NCBI GenBank assembly: GCA_009924765.1
Contig: RFQW01000098.1
Location: 1 to 6,459 of the forward strand
DNA from: Planctomycetota bacterium
Lineage (GTDB): Bacteria > Planctomycetota > Phycisphaerae > Phycisphaerales > SM1A02
Length of the DNA: 6,459 nt
Direction of reading: 5' to 3'
Of the stretch, positions 1 to 5,347 are shown piece after piece. Position numbers and translations under genes: made by a program. Position 1 is the first letter of the stretch, and each line of letters opens with the position of its first letter. The notes beneath the pieces were generated by a model. It was not told the DNA's origin. It saw only the letters and a list, made by a program, of their open reading frames with translations, and ran no database searches.

Positions 1-1
1 C

Positions 2-217
2 GGCTGGTACTCGCCGGATGGTGTGGACATGGAGAACCACGGTGCCATGCCGGACATCCGAATCGCTCCCAATCCCGTGGATGAGTCGCGCGATTTCGAT
101 GCGCAGCTGAAGGCCGCGGTGGACGATCTGCTGCGTCGCACGCCACCCCCCGCCCAGACCAGCACCAAGTCCGCCTCGGCGGCGGGCGAAGTGTCTCAGC
201 CGGTCAAGCCGGGGTAA
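2..217 (+). CDS. S41-family (tricorn/C-terminal-processing-like) peptidase, C-terminal end, partial
   Basis: This is the last 71 codons of a gene that enters from the left edge and ends at TAA (215-217). The frame is open from base 2; the in-frame GTG and ATG codons near 23-31 are probably internal, because the conserved text begins before them. The segment GWYSPDGVDMENHGAMPDIRI, then a P-x-D step and DAQLKAAVDDLL, matches what I know of tricorn-type S41 serine peptidase C-termini: a G-W...ENHG-x-x-PDI block followed by D-x-QL-x-x-A. That block belongs to the end of the catalytic domain. The catalytic Ser and Lys lie outside the window and cannot be checked. The last 25 or so residues are Pro/Ala/Ser/Thr-rich and probably a disordered tail. 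Such enzymes are usually exported or periplasmic, but the signal region is not visible. The stop overlaps the convergent ppa gene by 22 bases. Family assignment is fairly confident; substrate unknown. Confidence 0.75.
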   Translation, partial: GWYSPDGVDMENHGAMPDIRIAPNPVDESRDFDAQLKAAVDDLLRRTPPPAQTSTKSASAAGEVSQPVKPG

Positions 218-810
218 GCCGCGCGGTAGTCCGCGATGGCGGCTTCCACCACCGCTCGCGCGCGCTGCACGCCGTAGATCTGCTGCACCTTCACGGTGGC
301 GGTCTCGCCTGGCCGCATCTTGTAGGTGACGAAGTAGTGCTGCAGTCGCTCGATGAGCCGCTTCGGAAGATCGGTGATGTCGCGCGCCTCGCTCCAGATG
401 GCGTCGTCCTTCAGCACGGCCACGATCTTGTCGTCGGCCTCGCCGCCATCCTCCATCAGCAGGCCGCCCAGCACGCGCACATCCAGGATCACCTCGGCGC
501 GCGCGATCGGACGCTCGCTGAGCACGCAGATGTCCAGCGGGTCGCGGTCGCCATGCTGCAGGCCCGCCACCTTCGCCACACCGTCACCGCACAGGGTGCG
601 CGGGATGAAGCCGTACAGCGTGGGGGGCGTGCTGCTCGAGCGCTGCGGCCGATCCACGCGCAGGAAGCCGGACACCTTGTCCACCTCGTACTTCACCAGA
701 TCGAACGGCGTGATCTCCACGAACGCGTTCACCAGATCGGGCGGCTGCGGCCCCACCGACAGTCCGTGCCACGGATGCGGCCGGAACTGCTGGTACGCCT
801 CGCCAGTCAC
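196..810 (-). CDS. ppa: Inorganic pyrophosphatase, family I (soluble, Mg-dependent)
   Basis: Predicted to hydrolyse pyrophosphate to two phosphates in the cytoplasm, pulling nucleic acid, aminoacyl-tRNA and other biosynthetic reactions forward. The 204-aa product has the family I core: KYE (residues 40-42), DRP (53-55), YGFIP (66-70), the metal-binding block DRDPLD (88-93), the acidic pair and lysine in EADDK (124-128), and TYK (162-164), corresponding to the active-site Tyr-Lys. The N-terminal HPWHG and the ITPFDLVKYE and HYFVTYK segments resemble chlamydial pyrophosphatases as I remember them. Length is slightly above the E. coli enzyme (about 176 aa). The start is GTG at 810-808: it lies just before the conserved text, overlaps the SWIM gene stop as GTGA, and has GAGGAG 8 bases upstream. 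The gene is the last of a three-gene operon. The 3' end overlaps the convergent peptidase gene by 22 bases. The second residue of the metal block is Arg, not the usual Gly/Ser/Asp/Asn. Confidence 0.95.
   Translation of the reverse strand: MTGEAYQQFRPHPWHGLSVGPQPPDLVNAFVEITPFDLVKYEVDKVSGFLRVDRPQRSSSTPPTLYGFIPRTLCGDGVAKVAGLQHGDRDPLDICVLSERPIARAEVILDVRVLGGLLMEDGGEADDKIVAVLKDDAIWSEARDITDLPKRLIERLQHYFVTYKMRPGETATVKVQQIYGVQRARAVVEAAIADYRAAYPGLTG
216..245 (+). terminator. Hairpin immediately after the peptidase stop codon, weak terminator candidate
   Basis: AAGCCGC (216-222) pairs with GCGGCTT (239-245). Inside it, GCGG (223-226) pairs with CCGC (231-234) around a TAGT loop, leaving a 4-base bulge. 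The structure begins within the TAA stop of the peptidase gene and lies in the 3' part of ppa on the other strand. No T-run follows, so it could act as an mRNA 3' stabiliser or weak terminator, or be chance in GC-rich coding DNA. Confidence 0.25.
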
Positions 811-1703
811 GCGCCACTCTCCTCGATGCGCTGACGCAATTCGATCGCCTTCGCGCGCAGGCTGTCCTGCACGCTTGCCAGCAACCCCACCAGCGGAAAC
901 TTGCCGCCCAGCGGACTGGAACCCAGTCGGCGCAGCAACGCATGCGGCACATGCTGCTGCGCGGCCAGCTGCTCGAAGTCGGCCAGCTTGCGGCCGGGTC
1001 GCCAGAAGTCGTCCAGACATGCCTCGAGCGGCGGCAACTGCGCCTTCTGCGAAGGCAGCTGCGGGCTCTGATGGCTCTGCGACACGCCGGTGGTCTGCAC
1101 GGTGCGCGCTTCCTGCAGGCGCTCGAGCAGCGTGGGTCCGGCCAGACCGCGCAACTCGAACAGCGCCAGCGGATCCACCTCCAGGCGCTCGGCCAGCAGG
1201 TACGACACCGCCACCAGGTGCTTGCACGGCAGCTTCTCGCCGCAGTTGCACTCCACCTTCAGCTCCTGCGGCGTGGCGGGCAACAGATGCGTGCCGCACG
1301 CGGCGAAGGGCTTCTCGATCTCTTCCGGCATCTCGCCCACCAGCAGCTTGGCGGCGAACATAGCTTCGCGCGCCATCGCCTGCACCACCTCCACCCACTG
1401 CTCGCTGGTGAGGTGCGGCAGCGACAGCTTCACGGCGTATGGACGTGCGGCGCGGCCCTGCACCAGCGCCTCCACCAGGCCGTTCTCCAGCCCGAAGCTC
1501 GCGGCCTGTCCGCTGAGTGCGTATTCCATGCCAAGCACGCGCGCGCCGAGTGCCGCACGGCCTTCCACCACATCGGTGAACGCCTTCGCGAACCACGGCA
1601 GACCCTGCAGGCCTTCCTTGCGGCGGAACTTGATGCCATGACGCACGCGACGCGGAACGTCGGGCTTGCGGGGTGGCTGACCTTGGCTGGGATTCGCGCT
1701 CAC
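807..1703 (-). CDS. SWIM zinc-finger protein, partner of the SNF2 helicase
   Basis: The 298-aa product has a SWIM zinc finger of the CxCx(n)CxH type: Cys152, Cys154, Cys160 and His162, in ECNC-GEKLP-CKH, followed by the usual helical LVAVSYLLAERL. SWIM domains are thought to bind DNA or protein partners. Upstream (about 25-130) is a conserved-looking N-terminal region starting at FRRKEGLQGLPW and containing YAVKLSLPHLTSEQW. Residues about 203-225 form a Gln/Ser/Pro-rich linker, and the C-terminal 70 residues are helical and charged. The start is GTG at 1703-1701. It overlaps the helicase stop as GTGA and has GGAGGA at 1712-1707; the longer open frame to 1946 is only helicase antisense-phase text rich in Arg/His. 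SNF2 and SWIM genes are adjacent in many bacteria (B. subtilis ywqA/ywqB), so the two products probably act together on DNA or on RNA polymerase complexes. The exact role is unknown. Confidence 0.88.
   Translation of the reverse strand: MSANPSQGQPPRKPDVPRRVRHGIKFRRKEGLQGLPWFAKAFTDVVEGRAALGARVLGMEYALSGQAASFGLENGLVEALVQGRAARPYAVKLSLPHLTSEQWVEVVQAMAREAMFAAKLLVGEMPEEIEKPFAACGTHLLPATPQELKVECNCGEKLPCKHLVAVSYLLAERLEVDPLALFELRGLAGPTLLERLQEARTVQTTGVSQSHQSPQLPSQKAQLPPLEACLDDFWRPGRKLADFEQLAAQQHVPHALLRRLGSSPLGGKFPLVGLLASVQDSLRAKAIELRQRIEESGA
819..824 (-). promoter_or_regulatory. Ribosome binding site deciding the ppa start
   Basis: GAGGAG on the minus strand lies inside the SWIM coding region, 8 bases before the GTG at 810-808. 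It supports this GTG as the ppa start and suggests that ribosomes finishing the SWIM gene, or new ones, can initiate there. Confidence 0.6.
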
Positions 1704-4700
1704 ACTTCCTCCAATGCCGCGCCACGCAGGCTCAGGATGTCGCGCAGCTGGCCGGTGCTCATCTCGGTCAGCCACTGCTCGCCGCTGCCGATGATCTGCG
1801 TGGCCAGCTCGGTCTTCTGCTCGATCATCTGGTCGATGCGCTCTTCCAGCGTGCCGGTGCTGATCATCTTGTGCACGTTCACGGTGCGCAGCTGACCGAT
1901 GCGGAACGCGCGATCGGTGGCCTGGTTCTCCACCGCCGGATTCCACCAGCGGTCATAGTGGAACACGTGGTTGGCCGCGGTCAGGTTCAGACCCACGCCA
2001 CCGGCCTTCAGACTGAGCACGAAGATGGGCGCGGTGCCTTCCGGATCCTGGAAGCGCGCCACCAGCTGCTCGCGCTTGATCTGCGGCGTGCCACCATGCA
2101 GGAACAGCGCCTCCACATCCAGCTCGCGGCGGATCATGGCCACCAGCAGGTGGCCCATCTGGCGGTACTGGGTGAACAGCAGCGCGCGATCGCCCGCGGC
2201 CACCACTTCCTCCAGCATCTGCATCAGGCGAATGCTCTTGCCGCTGCGCGAGGAGAGCGGACGATCCGACGCGCCAAGATCCACGGCGATGTCCGGCCCC
2301 GATTCCGACGCATCGTCGTTCACTTCCAGCGACGCCGGCTCTGCGGCGGCTGGCGCGGCCACTTCGCGCAGGTAGTGCGCGGGGTGGTTGCAGATCTGCT
2401 TCAGCTTCACCAGCGCGCTCAGCACCAGGCCGCGGCGACGCAGGCCCTCGGCGCGATCCACCTTGGCCAGCATCTCCTCCACCACCTGGTCGTACAGCGC
2501 GGCCTGTTCGCCCGTGAGCGGCACATGTTGACGCGTCTCCACCAGTGGCGGCAGATCGCTGATCACCTTGGCGTCGGTCTTCAGGCGGCGCAGGATGAAC
2601 GGCTTCACCAGGTTGCGCAGGCGCTCGGCGCGCTCCTTGTCGCGGTGACGCTCGATGGGCACCGCGAAGCGGCGGCGGAAGTCGGCCATGGGGCCGAGGT
2701 AGCCGGGTGTGCAGAACTCCATGATCGACCACAGTTCGGTGAGACGATTCTCGACGGGCGTGCCCGTGAGCGCGATGCGATGACCCGCCTTCAGCGAGCG
2801 GATCGCCGCCGTCTGCTTGGTGGGCGGGTTCTTGATGTGCTGCGCCTCATCCAGCGCCACGCGTCGCCAATCCACCTTCTCGAGACTTTCCTTGTCGCGC
2901 GCCACGAGTGCGTAGGTGGTGATCATCACGTCCGACTTGGCGACCACCTCCATCAGCTTGTCGCCCTGCGGACGATCCAGGCCGTGGTGCAGATGCACGG
3001 TGAGTTCGGGTGCGAAGCGCGTGAGCTCGCGGTGCCAGTTGCCGAGCACGCTCATGGGGCACACCAGCAGCGTGGGACCAACGCGCTCGCCTTCGGGCGC
3101 CTTCTCACGCTCGTGCTGCAACAGCGCGATCAACTGGATCGTCTTGCCAAGGCCCATGTCGTCGGCAAGGCATGCACCCAGGCCATAGCGATCAAGGAAG
3201 GCGAGCCAGCTGAGTCCGGCGAGCTGGTACGGACGAAGCGTGCCCTGGAAACGCTTCGGCTGCTCCAGCATGTCCAGTCGCTCGGAGGCATGCGTTGGCC
3301 CGAAGACCTCGGCCACCCAGCCCTTCGCCTCCATGCCCAGGATGGGCATGCCCTTCGCGTCCTCGGCGGCGCCGTGCGCCAGTCGCATCGCCTCCAGCAG
3401 CGTCATGCGACCGCCCGGATGCTGCTTCAGGAACTTCAGGCCGGTGTCCAGATCCTCGCGGCGCACTTCCACCCAGCGCCCGTTGATGCGCACCAGCGGA
3501 CTGCCCTTCTTGGCCAGCGCCTCGAACGCCTCGATCGACAGCGGCTGATCGCCGAGCGCGATCTGCCACGCGTAGTTCACCACGCTGTGCAGGCCAAAGC
3601 CGCCGCTCCGCGCTTCACCCTTGGGTGGCGCAAAGCCGTCGCCTTCCATGCCTTCACCCTCGATCAGCAGTCGGGCGCCAACGCGCGTGCTGGCCTGCGA
3701 CCACCAGTCGGGCACCAGGCAGCGCACGCCGCTCTCCTCGATCACGGGACGAATCTCGCGCAGGAACGCGTACGCCTCGGCGGTGTCCAGATCCAGGCCG
3801 ATGGGTGCGGCCTCTTCCAGCGCGTCCTCCAGCTTGGGCCAGATGCGCGAGGCGCGCGCGAGTTCGCTCAGCAGCATCTCGGCCGTGCGTTCGGCGCCGC
3901 TCTTGGCACCGCCCTTGCCAGCGGCCTGCTTCCACACGGTTTCGGCGTCGATGATGGTCGGCGGATCGTCGGTGGTGGCCAGATGGAAAACCAACCGCCA
4001 CGCGTGACGATCCTCCTCGCCTTCCTGCGCCGCGTACAGCGCAGGCGGCGGCTCGATCAGTTCAAGCAGCAGGCGCATGGCACGGCCTTCGCCGATGTCT
4101 TCCAGCATGCCCAGCCACTGACGCACGCCGCGCACGAGACTCACGTCACCTGCGGTTGCCTGAGGCACATCGGGAGTTCGGTCAAGAAGGCCCTTCAGCC
4201 ACGCCACATGCGCATCGATCGCCGGATCGCGATCCTCGATGGCATCGATGTAGCTCTCCTGCACCATCACGCCGCGCACGAAGCTGTCCACGCACGCGCC
4301 AAGGAAATCCTCGAGCACGGCCCAGCCGTCGGCCTCGTTGCTGTCGGCCACGGCGCGGCACAGCGGCGGCATGGCGGCGAGCAGCGTGGCCGCCTTCTCC
4401 GCGGTGCCGGCGTCGCTCAGCCACGGGCGCCAACGCGCCTCCATGCGACCACTGCGATCCTGCTGCACCGAGGGCACCACACGCTGATCTTCCAGCAGTT
4501 CCAGCGCGAACCGTGCGGCGGCGCACCAGAAGCGAAGCTCATGGCCAGCCTCATGATCCTGCTCGCCACGCTTCGACTCGTACGCCAGCAACGCACCCAA
4601 CACGCGGTCGGCCGGCAACGCGAGCGTGGCGATCTCGCATGCCTCCAGACGCAGATCGCGTTCGGCATCGAGTGCCAGTCCAAGGTCCGCCACCAGGCGA

Positions 4701-4948
4701 TCACTTGGAGACGGGCGCTGCTGCTCGAACGGCAGCACCAGCGGAATCATCGACTCGACGGCGCCCTCCATGCTCAGGCCCGCCGCCTCGGCGGCATGCT
4801 TCACGTCGGCGATCGACGCGGCGAATGGATGCTTCGGGATCTGATCCTGAACCGGCTCGGGCACCACTGCGCCGGAGCGGAATGCATCCACCGATTCGCC
4901 CCACACATGCAGTTGATGACGGTGCCAATTGGCGTGCAGGACAAGCAT
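1700..4948 (-). CDS. SNF2-family DEAD/DEAH-type helicase/translocase with DUF3670-like region
   Basis: A 1082-aa superfamily 2 ATPase of the SNF2/Rad54/RapA class, expected to translocate on double-stranded DNA using ATP and remodel protein-DNA complexes. Motifs are complete: Q-like LRPYQLAGLSWL (571-582), Walker A DDMGLGKT (596-603, Lys602), Ia LLVCPMSVLGNW (627-638), II DEAQ (700-703), III LTGTPVEN (727-734), IV LLFTQY (923-928), V GGVGLNLT (983-990) and VI QATDRAFRIGQ (1009-1019). Residues about 405-545 (CLVPDWW, YAWQIALGD, GRWVEV) look like the DUF3670 segment that precedes the motor in this subfamily. The first 400 residues are acidic, helical and not recognised. The N-terminus MLVLHANWHRHQLHVWGES is typical of the subfamily and supports ATG 4948-4946, although no strong ribosome site precedes it (only AAGAG). 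A low-complexity acidic/Ala/Ser insert (about 862-900) separates the two RecA lobes' conserved parts. First gene of the operon, 45 bases after tRNA-Lys. Function in bacteria is poorly defined; this is not a recognisable DISARM or restriction context. Confidence 0.93.
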   Translation of the reverse strand: MLVLHANWHRHQLHVWGESVDAFRSGAVVPEPVQDQIPKHPFAASIADVKHAAEAAGLSMEGAVESMIPLVLPFEQQRPSPSDRLVADLGLALDAERDLRLEACEIATLALPADRVLGALLAYESKRGEQDHEAGHELRFWCAAARFALELLEDQRVVPSVQQDRSGRMEARWRPWLSDAGTAEKAATLLAAMPPLCRAVADSNEADGWAVLEDFLGACVDSFVRGVMVQESYIDAIEDRDPAIDAHVAWLKGLLDRTPDVPQATAGDVSLVRGVRQWLGMLEDIGEGRAMRLLLELIEPPPALYAAQEGEEDRHAWRLVFHLATTDDPPTIIDAETVWKQAAGKGGAKSGAERTAEMLLSELARASRIWPKLEDALEEAAPIGLDLDTAEAYAFLREIRPVIEESGVRCLVPDWWSQASTRVGARLLIEGEGMEGDGFAPPKGEARSGGFGLHSVVNYAWQIALGDQPLSIEAFEALAKKGSPLVRINGRWVEVRREDLDTGLKFLKQHPGGRMTLLEAMRLAHGAAEDAKGMPILGMEAKGWVAEVFGPTHASERLDMLEQPKRFQGTLRPYQLAGLSWLAFLDRYGLGACLADDMGLGKTIQLIALLQHEREKAPEGERVGPTLLVCPMSVLGNWHRELTRFAPELTVHLHHGLDRPQGDKLMEVVAKSDVMITTYALVARDKESLEKVDWRRVALDEAQHIKNPPTKQTAAIRSLKAGHRIALTGTPVENRLTELWSIMEFCTPGYLGPMADFRRRFAVPIERHRDKERAERLRNLVKPFILRRLKTDAKVISDLPPLVETRQHVPLTGEQAALYDQVVEEMLAKVDRAEGLRRRGLVLSALVKLKQICNHPAHYLREVAAPAAAEPASLEVNDDASESGPDIAVDLGASDRPLSSRSGKSIRLMQMLEEVVAAGDRALLFTQYRQMGHLLVAMIRRELDVEALFLHGGTPQIKREQLVARFQDPEGTAPIFVLSLKAGGVGLNLTAANHVFHYDRWWNPAVENQATDRAFRIGQLRTVNVHKMISTGTLEERIDQMIEQKTELATQIIGSGEQWLTEMSTGQLRDILSLRGAALEEV
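1707..1712 (-). promoter_or_regulatory. Ribosome binding site deciding the SWIM gene start
   Basis: GGAGGA on the minus strand lies within the last helicase codons, 3 bases before the GTG at 1703-1701 (4 bases counting GGAGG only). The spacing is short but the match is strong. It fits translational coupling through the GTGA overlap and argues against the longer open frame. Confidence 0.6.
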
Positions 4949-4993
4949 GGATGCGGGGCTCTTGAGGTCGGTCCGAGTCGAAGAGAAGGCTCA

Positions 4994-5066
4994 TGATTGC
5001 GCTGGGACTCGAACCCAGGACCTGCCGGTTAAAAGCCGGCTGCTCTACCGACTGAGCTACGCAATC
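4994..5066 (-). tRNA. tRNA-Lys (anticodon UUU)
   Basis: All arms pair on the minus strand: acceptor GATTGCG with CGCAATC (7 bp, perfect), D stem GCTC/GAGC with an AGTCGGTA loop, anticodon stem GCCGG/CCGGC around CTTTTAA, a 5-base variable loop AGGTC, and T stem CTGGG/CCCAG around TTCGAGT. Loop positions 34-36 read TTT, giving Lys. The discriminator is A (4994). CCA is not encoded (TGAGCC follows), so it must be added after transcription. Total length is 73. The 3' end is 45 bases from the helicase start on the same strand, with no T-rich terminator between them, so a shared primary transcript is possible. Confidence 0.97.
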
Positions 5067-5118
5067 GCGGACCACGCAGCATACAGGAACCCCGATGGCC
5101 CCCTCTTGGCGAATTTCT

Positions 5119-5180
5119 GGATCGTATTTTATAGGACTCATATGGTCTCAAACTCGTAACGGACCGATTTTATTGGAACC
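5119..5180. repeat. Imperfect direct repeat pair in the intergenic region
   Basis: Copy one is 5119-5139 (GGATCGTATTTTATAGGACTC read as two parts: GGATCGT then ATTTTATAGGACTC). Copy two is 5161-5180 (GGACCG then ATTTTATTGGAACC). They match at 16 of 20 positions with a one-base gap, and their ATTTTAT cores start 41 bases apart, close to four helical turns. They could be tandem operators or duplicated promoter elements; on the minus strand the cores read ATAAAAT. Chance similarity of AT-rich text is possible. Confidence 0.35.
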
Positions 5181-5239
5181 CTATAACTCGAGCCGAAATG
5201 CCTGTGGTCCGGAAATGCATCGTGAAATTACGGAAGTCG

Positions 5240-5272
5240 CCCAACTCGGTCCCGGATGAATCCGAAGTTGGG
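5240..5272 (+). other. Hairpin 1 in the xerC leader
   Basis: CCCAACT (5240-5246) pairs perfectly with AGTTGGG (5266-5272). Inside, CGGA (5253-5256) pairs with TCCG (5261-5264) around a TGAA tetraloop. An alternative inner pairing is CGG (5247-5249) with CCG (5262-5264). No T-run follows on either strand, so it is not a classical terminator. If xerC is transcribed from the AT-rich region, this lies in its untranslated leader. Confidence 0.4.
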
Positions 5273-5293
5273 GACTGATAAGGCACTCGCTCC

Positions 5294-5322
5294 CCCGCGT
5301 CGACAGGAGTCTGCAACGCGGG
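5294..5322 (+). other. Hairpin 2 in the xerC leader, just before the ribosome site
   Basis: CCCGCGT (5294-5300) pairs perfectly with ACGCGGG (5316-5322). In the loop, GAC (5302-5304) can pair with GTC (5309-5311) around AGGA. The hairpin ends 13 bases before the GGGAGG ribosome site of xerC, close enough to influence translation initiation. Confidence 0.4.
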
Positions 5323-5335
5323 ACGGGCACAACAA

Positions 5336-5341
5336 GGGAGG
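5336..5341 (+). promoter_or_regulatory. Ribosome binding site of xerC
   Basis: GGGAGG, within AAGGGAGG, sits 6 bases before the ATG at 5348. It is the strongest ribosome site in the window and fixes the xerC start. Confidence 0.75.
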
Positions 5342-5347
5342 CACCCC

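Larger units (their letters stand above)
5067..5347. promoter_or_regulatory. AT-richer divergent intergenic region between tRNA-Lys and xerC
   Basis: This 281-base stretch holds no convincing gene. Bases 5101-5220 are about 45% GC (54 of 120 counted) against a much higher background, as expected for promoters. On the minus strand, TATAAAAT (5133-5126) is a candidate -10 for the tRNA; TTGAGA (5151-5146) lies upstream, but the spacing is too short for a textbook sigma-70 pair. On the plus strand, TATAAC (5182-5187) is a candidate -10 for xerC without a good -35. That would give a leader of about 155 bases containing two hairpins. The promoter calls are suggestions only; that the region is regulatory is more secure. 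Confidence 0.5.

Noticed and set aside
811..1725. N-terminal extension of the pyrophosphatase in the 509-codon open frame
   Set aside because: The upstream part is out-of-phase SWIM sequence; homology begins just after the GTG at 810, and family members are about 170-210 residues long.
1704..1946. N-terminal extension of the SWIM gene to an upstream ATG at 1946
   Set aside because: The extra 81 residues are Arg/His-rich, out-of-phase helicase text; the GTG at 1703 with GGAGGA and the GTGA overlap is a far better start.
196..4948. SNF2 helicase as part of a DISARM-like or other antiphage system
   Set aside because: No methyltransferase, nuclease, DUF1998 or phospholipase-D gene is present. 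The partners are a SWIM protein and a housekeeping pyrophosphatase.
4959..4985. CTCTT/AAGAG inverted repeat between the tRNA and the helicase as a terminator
   Set aside because: The stem is only 5 bp before mismatches, with no T-run on the minus strand.
1673..4996. An 1107-codon open frame on the plus strand, antisense to the helicase
   Set aside because: Its protein is rich in Arg, His, Gln and Leu with no recognisable domain and mirrors the SNF2 gene. Long antisense frames are common in GC-rich genes, and the helicase frame carries all conserved motifs.
5106..5134. TTGGCG and TTATAG, 17 bases apart on the plus strand, as a sigma-70 promoter
   Set aside because: The -10 matches the consensus at only two of six positions; not enough to call.
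4701..5141. A minus-strand open frame of 146 codons running through the tRNA
   Set aside because: Its VAQSVEQPAFNRQVLGSSPSA-like text is the well-known false translation of a tRNA-Lys gene; the rest is out-of-frame helicase DNA.
4929..5159. A plus-strand open frame of 76 codons with GTRTQDLPVKSRLLYRLSYA-like text
   Set aside because: This is the familiar spurious product of translating the complement of a tRNA gene.
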